Of a stretch of DNA of 23,013 bases, positions 18,126 to 23,013 are shown one piece after another. This DNA comes from Larix sibirica (lineage: Eukaryota > Streptophyta > Pinopsida > Pinales > Pinaceae). A model generated the notes under the pieces. That model saw only the letters and a list, made by a program, of their open reading frames with translations, made no database searches and was not told where the DNA came from. How positions within the stretch are numbered: the stretch's first letter is position 1; every line of letters starts with the position of its first letter. Location of the stretch: NCBI GenBank assembly GCA_004151065.3, contig NWUY0300057778.1:7877-30889 (forward strand), written 5' to 3'. The position numbers and the translations under genes were made by a program.

Positions 18126-20949
18126 CTGACTAGAGGATGTGCCTATAGAACTCTTGGTACTCCCACAATCTAGTGTTCTTATATAGCATAAACAAACACT
18201 TAAGAGAAATTGTTAGGAGAAATGTAAAGTGAAAAAATAAAAGAGGAAGAACAAGTAATGTACCCTCATACCAATAATAAAAGTAAGGGTTTATTGGTCT
18301 AATATTTCATTAATGGTAGTGGTATGTACACTAAAATTACACAATTTAAAACCATTTCCAATCAAGAGAACCCCTTCCCCTTACTTACTATAATCGTGTT
18401 TGGATTTATAGCAGTCAACATGAATCAAACTTTCAATCTTTGAAGGTAAGGTCTAGATAAACAATTTCATAGACAACACAATACAAGCTTGGAATATTTT
18501 CATCCTAAGTCTAGATACATTTTCATTTTCACAATACAACATTGATTTAAGTTCCTCATTCAATTATAGTCTAAGGAATAATAATATACCTCATCACAAA
18601 TTTTCATGATTATGGCAACTATGCATAAATGGCATAATTCCTTCAACCATTCGTAAGAAATCAAGCCGCATTTTATCTTTCATTATTTCAATTTGACAGT
18701 CACATAACATATTCCAAAAGCATGCTTTGCTTCTCCTCAAGAGGACATGTTTAGGGTTTTAAGCTTAATGATACCAATCTCATGCATGAAACACTTTAAG
18801 TATGCCTTGATTAGAAGAGTGAATAGTTTCTCATGGAGGCTGCATAATCATTTTGCAAATGACTCTTTCATATCCAGGCCTCTCACCTCATTGTTTCATC
18901 TTATGTGGACATTTACAAGAAAATAAATGATATTAAACTTATTCAAAATAGCATAAGGCATCACTAACATCATTCTTGAATGCCATTTTTCAATCATAAC
19001 AAATAATACCCTCTTAAATTATCATTCCAATATTCCAAATCCCAAAATTTAAGAGGAGGAAGTCAAATCAGTAGTAGCTATAGGGGATTCATAGCAGTAA
19101 CTATAGATCATTAATATAAAAATTCTACATATCTACAAAACAACACATATATATCTTGAAGCATGATATGGGTATTTGAGATTTTTAGCGAGCATTTACA
19201 TCTCGATATAAATCTAATCCCTTAACAAAAATCATGGCGACCTAGATCTTGGTTTTTGAATTATAGACAAGACAACACCTACAAACAATTTGTAGCAAAT
19301 TTTACAGGTCTAAAAAATAGCTCATACTCTCTCTAATCAATCCTTTCTAAAAACAATTCACCAATTTTCTTATTCAACAATGTTCTCTCCATGAGGCTCA
19401 TTGTTTACTACAAGTGATTTGAAAAACTTACACTTGAAATCAAGTCCATCTTGTATACCATTTTCGTCTCTTACAACTGAATACTTTTGGAGAATCCTCT
19501 TGTGCCATCTCATTATACACATCCAATAGTATTATCACATGGAAACAAACCTCCTAATTACATGTTTCCCAACTTCCTTTGGTATAATACATGACACTCC
19601 ATCTTTTTATGTTCAACAATTGTCTTCATCAACGATATAAATAATACCCCTTTTTGACTCTTTGTTCTTCTTGGATAATAATTCTCCTTTACTTGGAATC
19701 AATGTGATGACATTTCCTTTATGCATGAAACTATTGCAATCAGAGTAGTGATGTGCTCTACAATCCAATATGGGGATATGGGGAGATGTTGTCACATAGT
19801 ATGTGAGAAAAAAGAAGCTATTTGGAAGCATATGTTGGCCTTAATTTTAAATTTTACACAAAAGTTAAAAAATTAAAATCAACATAAATCCATCTTAAAC
19901 CCAAACCTATAAAACATCGAGATGAGTAAAATTTATTGAGATATAAATTTTATTTATCTTAATTTTTTACATAGAAATTACACTTTAAGAAATGTGATCC
20001 ATTTATAAATTAAGAAAATAACAATCCAAGATACTTTGATATTCATACTTCCTCGTTTTTTATATTTATTGTTGATTTGAGTTTGAAATGGTACCCATTG
20101 CCTTGCATTCTTATGTATTTTCCCATGTAGGCATGATTCCACCCCTTTGTGTAAAAACCAAACATAATACAACTAGACATAGGTGCAAAGAGCTTTAACA
20201 ACATGAGAAAAGGAGGGATATCACTAAGAAAAATGGTGGTGTTATATAAAAAGAAAATGATATTATTAAGTAGGTGGTGGGTTTGAGTGATTTGATTTTC
20301 ATGTGGGTATCAAATTAGAAAAAAACATTAGTGCTTGATATCTCTATAAATACATGTTTCAAAAGAAAATTAAAAAATTAGATCCTTCATTGTTTCACAA
20401 AATTGACAAAGAGAACCTCTAATAAACCATATTGTCGTCCAAGCACTTAAAACATGCTTGCATGGAAAAGGATGTATGTTGAGCAACGTCATTTTCCCTT
20501 CTCATCAATCATATGTCATCCTTTGTTTTCCACAAACTACAAGTGGTCTCAATTGACTTTGTGCAAACCGATCCATGATGGGTTTCTTCGATGTTACACA
20601 ACATGATCGTTATAACTTGCAAGATACCCCCCAAATTTTGAGAAGCCGTTGGTATTATAGAGCATAGAGTGTCATGTACCCAGTAACCTCTTTACATTAT
20701 TGAGACCACGAGGCACTCAAGTATGTGCATACAATCCTGATCTGTATTCCAATTACAAATTTACTTTTCAATGGCTTACTAAAATATGGATTTATAACAA
20801 TAGAAGTAAAATATATATAACATAAATTATTTAATTTAAATTGTACATTCTAATTATGTAATCATTCCTAACATGAATGCATCAAACCATGTTTGGTAAA
20901 TCCATACACAAAATCAATTCCGAAACAATAATTGAAACTTCACATAACA
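18126..20949. other. AT-rich stretch without secure gene
   Basis: No reverse transcriptase, gag or host protein block was recognised. A 72-codon minus frame at 19613-19831 contains ILDCRAHHYSDCNSF, which vaguely resembles the copia protease motif ILDSGA-HH, but the catalytic DSGA/DTGA is not intact and neighbouring copia blocks are missing. I leave it unassigned. Confidence 0.5.
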
Positions 20950-21560
20950 TAACTACAATTCATGGCATCCATACACAACTGCCACTTATATTATGAAAGT
21001 GTCCTCTAAACAACGACAAGCTAGGAACGTCCCTCCCAGTCATAGGCACTTTCTCAAGCCTTCTCTTTCTTTGATAGTTTCCACCCTCGAGATGGGGCTA
21101 TCAATCTACAAGGGGTGAATCTCCACTTCTTCCTCTTCAATTTACAAACATACTCCTCACAGAGCACTCCTCACCCAAGAGAACCTATCCTCTACCCAAG
21201 TGGTGTGGGAAACCCCATCCATAGCTGACTCTAACCCCTCACTCATTCCCCATAAACTTGCACAACACTAGGGAAGGTACCCCTTCTCTGCACCACAATC
21301 CCTTAGGATGTCCCTTCCCCTTCTAGTGCTCCAATATAGGCCAACTAGGAAGTCTCCATGACAAGGATCCAAGGATGTCACATCGTGGGATAGGTTCCCT
21401 AATATCGAACACTAGTTTATCAAGGAATCTAGGATGTCATTTATCAGGGTGGGCTCGAGTGTAGCTTCTGGGAAATTAGTATTCATTCAGTTTACCCATC
21501 GAAACTACCATGGAATAGGTGCTTCCTCTTTGGATGTTGGAAAGAAAATGAGGTGAGTTG
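20950..21560. other. Less AT-rich island without identified gene
   Basis: The plus strand is rich in CCCT/CTCC and the minus strand in GGGG/GAGG, in contrast to the surroundings. Minus-strand frames give protein-like scraps (for example ESAMDGVSHTTWVEDRFSWV near 21230-21170, and KLKRKKWRFTPCRLIAPSRG near 21150-21080) in different frames with many stops. No family is recognised. It may be a decayed coding region or an LTR. Confidence 0.3.
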
Positions 21561-22049
21561 TTAACTTTAAACATGCATGGTTTTGTATTGACACATGGCT
21601 TCCCCATAAGAGGTCACTTTTCCCTCTTAATACTCAATTAAGATAATTAACCCATGATTAATTAAAGTGAACCTCATCACTATGGTCAAGGGAATTTGGG
21701 TTAAAAAGGTTACTAAAGGCTAAGGCATAGTTAAAGTCCACTAAGATCATCACCCCTTAACCCTTCTCACTTCACCCACTTGTGGATTCATAAACCTCCC
21801 ATCTCTTCTTCGTCTTTTTTCACATGCAGTTGTTGAGGATTTTTATATTAAAAAGAAAGCGTACATATTTACAATATATTCAATCATCCTAGACCATTTA
21901 TATCCGACTTCTATCCTTTACATAATTACATCACATTTACATCTTGGGGTAAAAAACATGGTTTTACATTCCCCTCACCCTTAATTTATGCACCATCCTT
22001 GGTGCATATCAACACTATGTACATGTACACAAATATTTTAAAAAAAATA
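21561..22049. other. Non-coding stretch beside the gypsy relic
   Basis: No protein-like frame. Because the gypsy relic to the right reads on the minus strand, its 3' untranslated end and LTR should lie here, but I could not define LTR borders. Confidence 0.4.
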
Positions 22050-23013
22050 AAAGTAGTTGCAAGTATACCTCTTGCATCACTTCCTCCAATTCCCACATTT
22101 CTTCTTCAGCGTTGTAATACATCCTTTACCTGCCCTATGTATATGTTCCCAAGCATCATAATATTCATGTCAAGGATGCACATTGGCTGCACCAGAATAT
22201 ATCCTTCTGGTTCTCCTTGCAGCACATCCCAATCGATAATGTGGTTAGGATTATGTATTTACTTTTTCAATAATGACACAAGGAATACATTATGCACTCT
22301 TATGCAAGCATGCAAGGAAAGATCATATGCAATAGAGTCCTATCCTAGCTAATATTTGAAACGACCCACAATATATGGGCTTTAGCTTAGGATAAATTCC
22401 AAGTTTTAACTCTTTTTCAGATTGAATTTTAGGTACACATGATCACCAAATCTGAATTCTCTTGCTACTTTACCTTTGTCTATATATTTTTTTTGTCTAT
22501 CCTGTGTCATCTTTAAATTTTTCTTGATATTCACAATCTGCCCTTCCATTTCCTTAATCAATTCTAGCCTAATTACTATTATGTCTGCTAGATTGTCCCA
22601 ACTAATTGGAGTATTTCACTTTCTTCCATATAAGTCTTCAAACATACTCATCTTTAAATAAGCATGATACCCATTATTGTATGCAAACTCCACCAAGCAC
22701 AAGAAATATTCCCATTAAGATGGTTGATCCATTACATACATCCTCAACATAAACTCAATAACGTGATTAACTCTCTCATTCTTCCCATCAGTCTAGGGAT
22801 GACATGCTATACTCAAATTCAAATTTGTTCCAAATCCTTTGAATAATCCCTTCCAAAAGTTTGAAGTAAACTTTGGATTTTGTCTAGTATATTGACATTT
22901 GGTATCTCATGTAACCTAACAATTTCCTTCATATAAATATTTGCTATCGTAGTTGCCTTATGCGTTGAATTGATTGGAATAAAGTTGGTTGCCTTTGTTA
23001 ACTTGTCCACCAC
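22050..23013 (-). pseudogene. Ty3/gypsy integrase relic, runs off the window end
   Basis: Minus-strand blocks occur in family order. First, VDKLTKATNFIPINSTHKAT and the second catalytic Asp context (NVNILDK) at 23010-22885. Next, LVEFAYNNGYHAYLKMSMFE then DLYGRK*NTPISWDN (about 22715-22590) and LIKEMEGQIVNIKKNLKMTQ, followed by FGDHVYLKF. After a frame change come VHNVFLVSLLKKYIHNPNHI and IDWDVLQGEPEGYILVQPMC (about 22310-22190). Finally, a chromodomain-like end, AEEEMWELEEVMQEVYLQLL, in yet another frame (about 22105-22045). This is the integrase core C-terminal half and its tail from a plant chromovirus-type gypsy element. Several stops and frameshifts make it inactive. The integrase zinc finger and the RT would lie beyond the window. 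Confidence 0.88.

Noticed and set aside
18770-18784. TGATACCAA as a primer-binding site
   Set aside because: Only nine bases match, with no LTR-like edge next to it; this is expected by chance in AT-rich DNA of this length.
19613-19831. Copia protease on the minus strand (ILDCRAHHYSDCNSF)
   Set aside because: The catalytic DSGA/DTGA motif is not present, and no neighbouring gag or integrase blocks support it.
21999-22352. 117-codon plus frame
   Set aside because: It is antisense to the gypsy integrase tail on the minus strand, which carries the recognisable motifs.

Overview
The window looks like intergenic nuclear DNA from a seed plant with a large, repeat-filled genome. It is AT-rich. Everything I can recognise is the remains of plant transposable elements: Ty1/copia, Ty3/gypsy, a plant-mobile-domain type gene, and a probable CACTA-type DNA transposon end. 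I found no intact host gene, tRNA, rRNA or CRISPR array. A conifer or other gymnosperm would fit, but the sequence alone does not settle this.

Layout. Positions 1-5930 hold two tandem copies, offset by 2554 bp, of a composite unit: an LTR-like stretch with a TATA box followed by decayed copia pol. The first copia copy stops at a single undetermined base (1945). The second runs on through reverse transcriptase and RNase H to a stop at 5311, then a polypurine tract, an LTR (about 5367-5912) and a primer-binding-site-like sequence. Positions 37-1676 and 2591-4230 appear identical, yet related sequence on both sides of the tract has diverged.

Positions 5927-7570 (minus) are a pseudogene of a plant mobile domain (PMD)-like protein with a proline-rich tail. 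Its first 328 or so codons stay in one frame but carry ten stops. Upstream of it, 7736-9773 is a dense array of GGTGC-type half-sites in both orientations, many forming small hairpins. The array is followed by a CACTA-like terminus ending at 9894.

Positions 10505-12221 look like one long LTR. From 12222 to 23013 the DNA is mostly unrecognisable, apart from a repeat-rich, less AT-rich island (13.8-15.2 kb) and two degraded Ty3/gypsy integrase-end relics on the minus strand (17719-18125 and 22050-23013).

The genes do not work together as a pathway; the window is a graveyard of nested elements. The points most worth checking are the perfect-identity tract (gene conversion or assembly artefact), the palindromic array with its possible transposon terminus, and the stop-rich but frame-preserved PMD gene.
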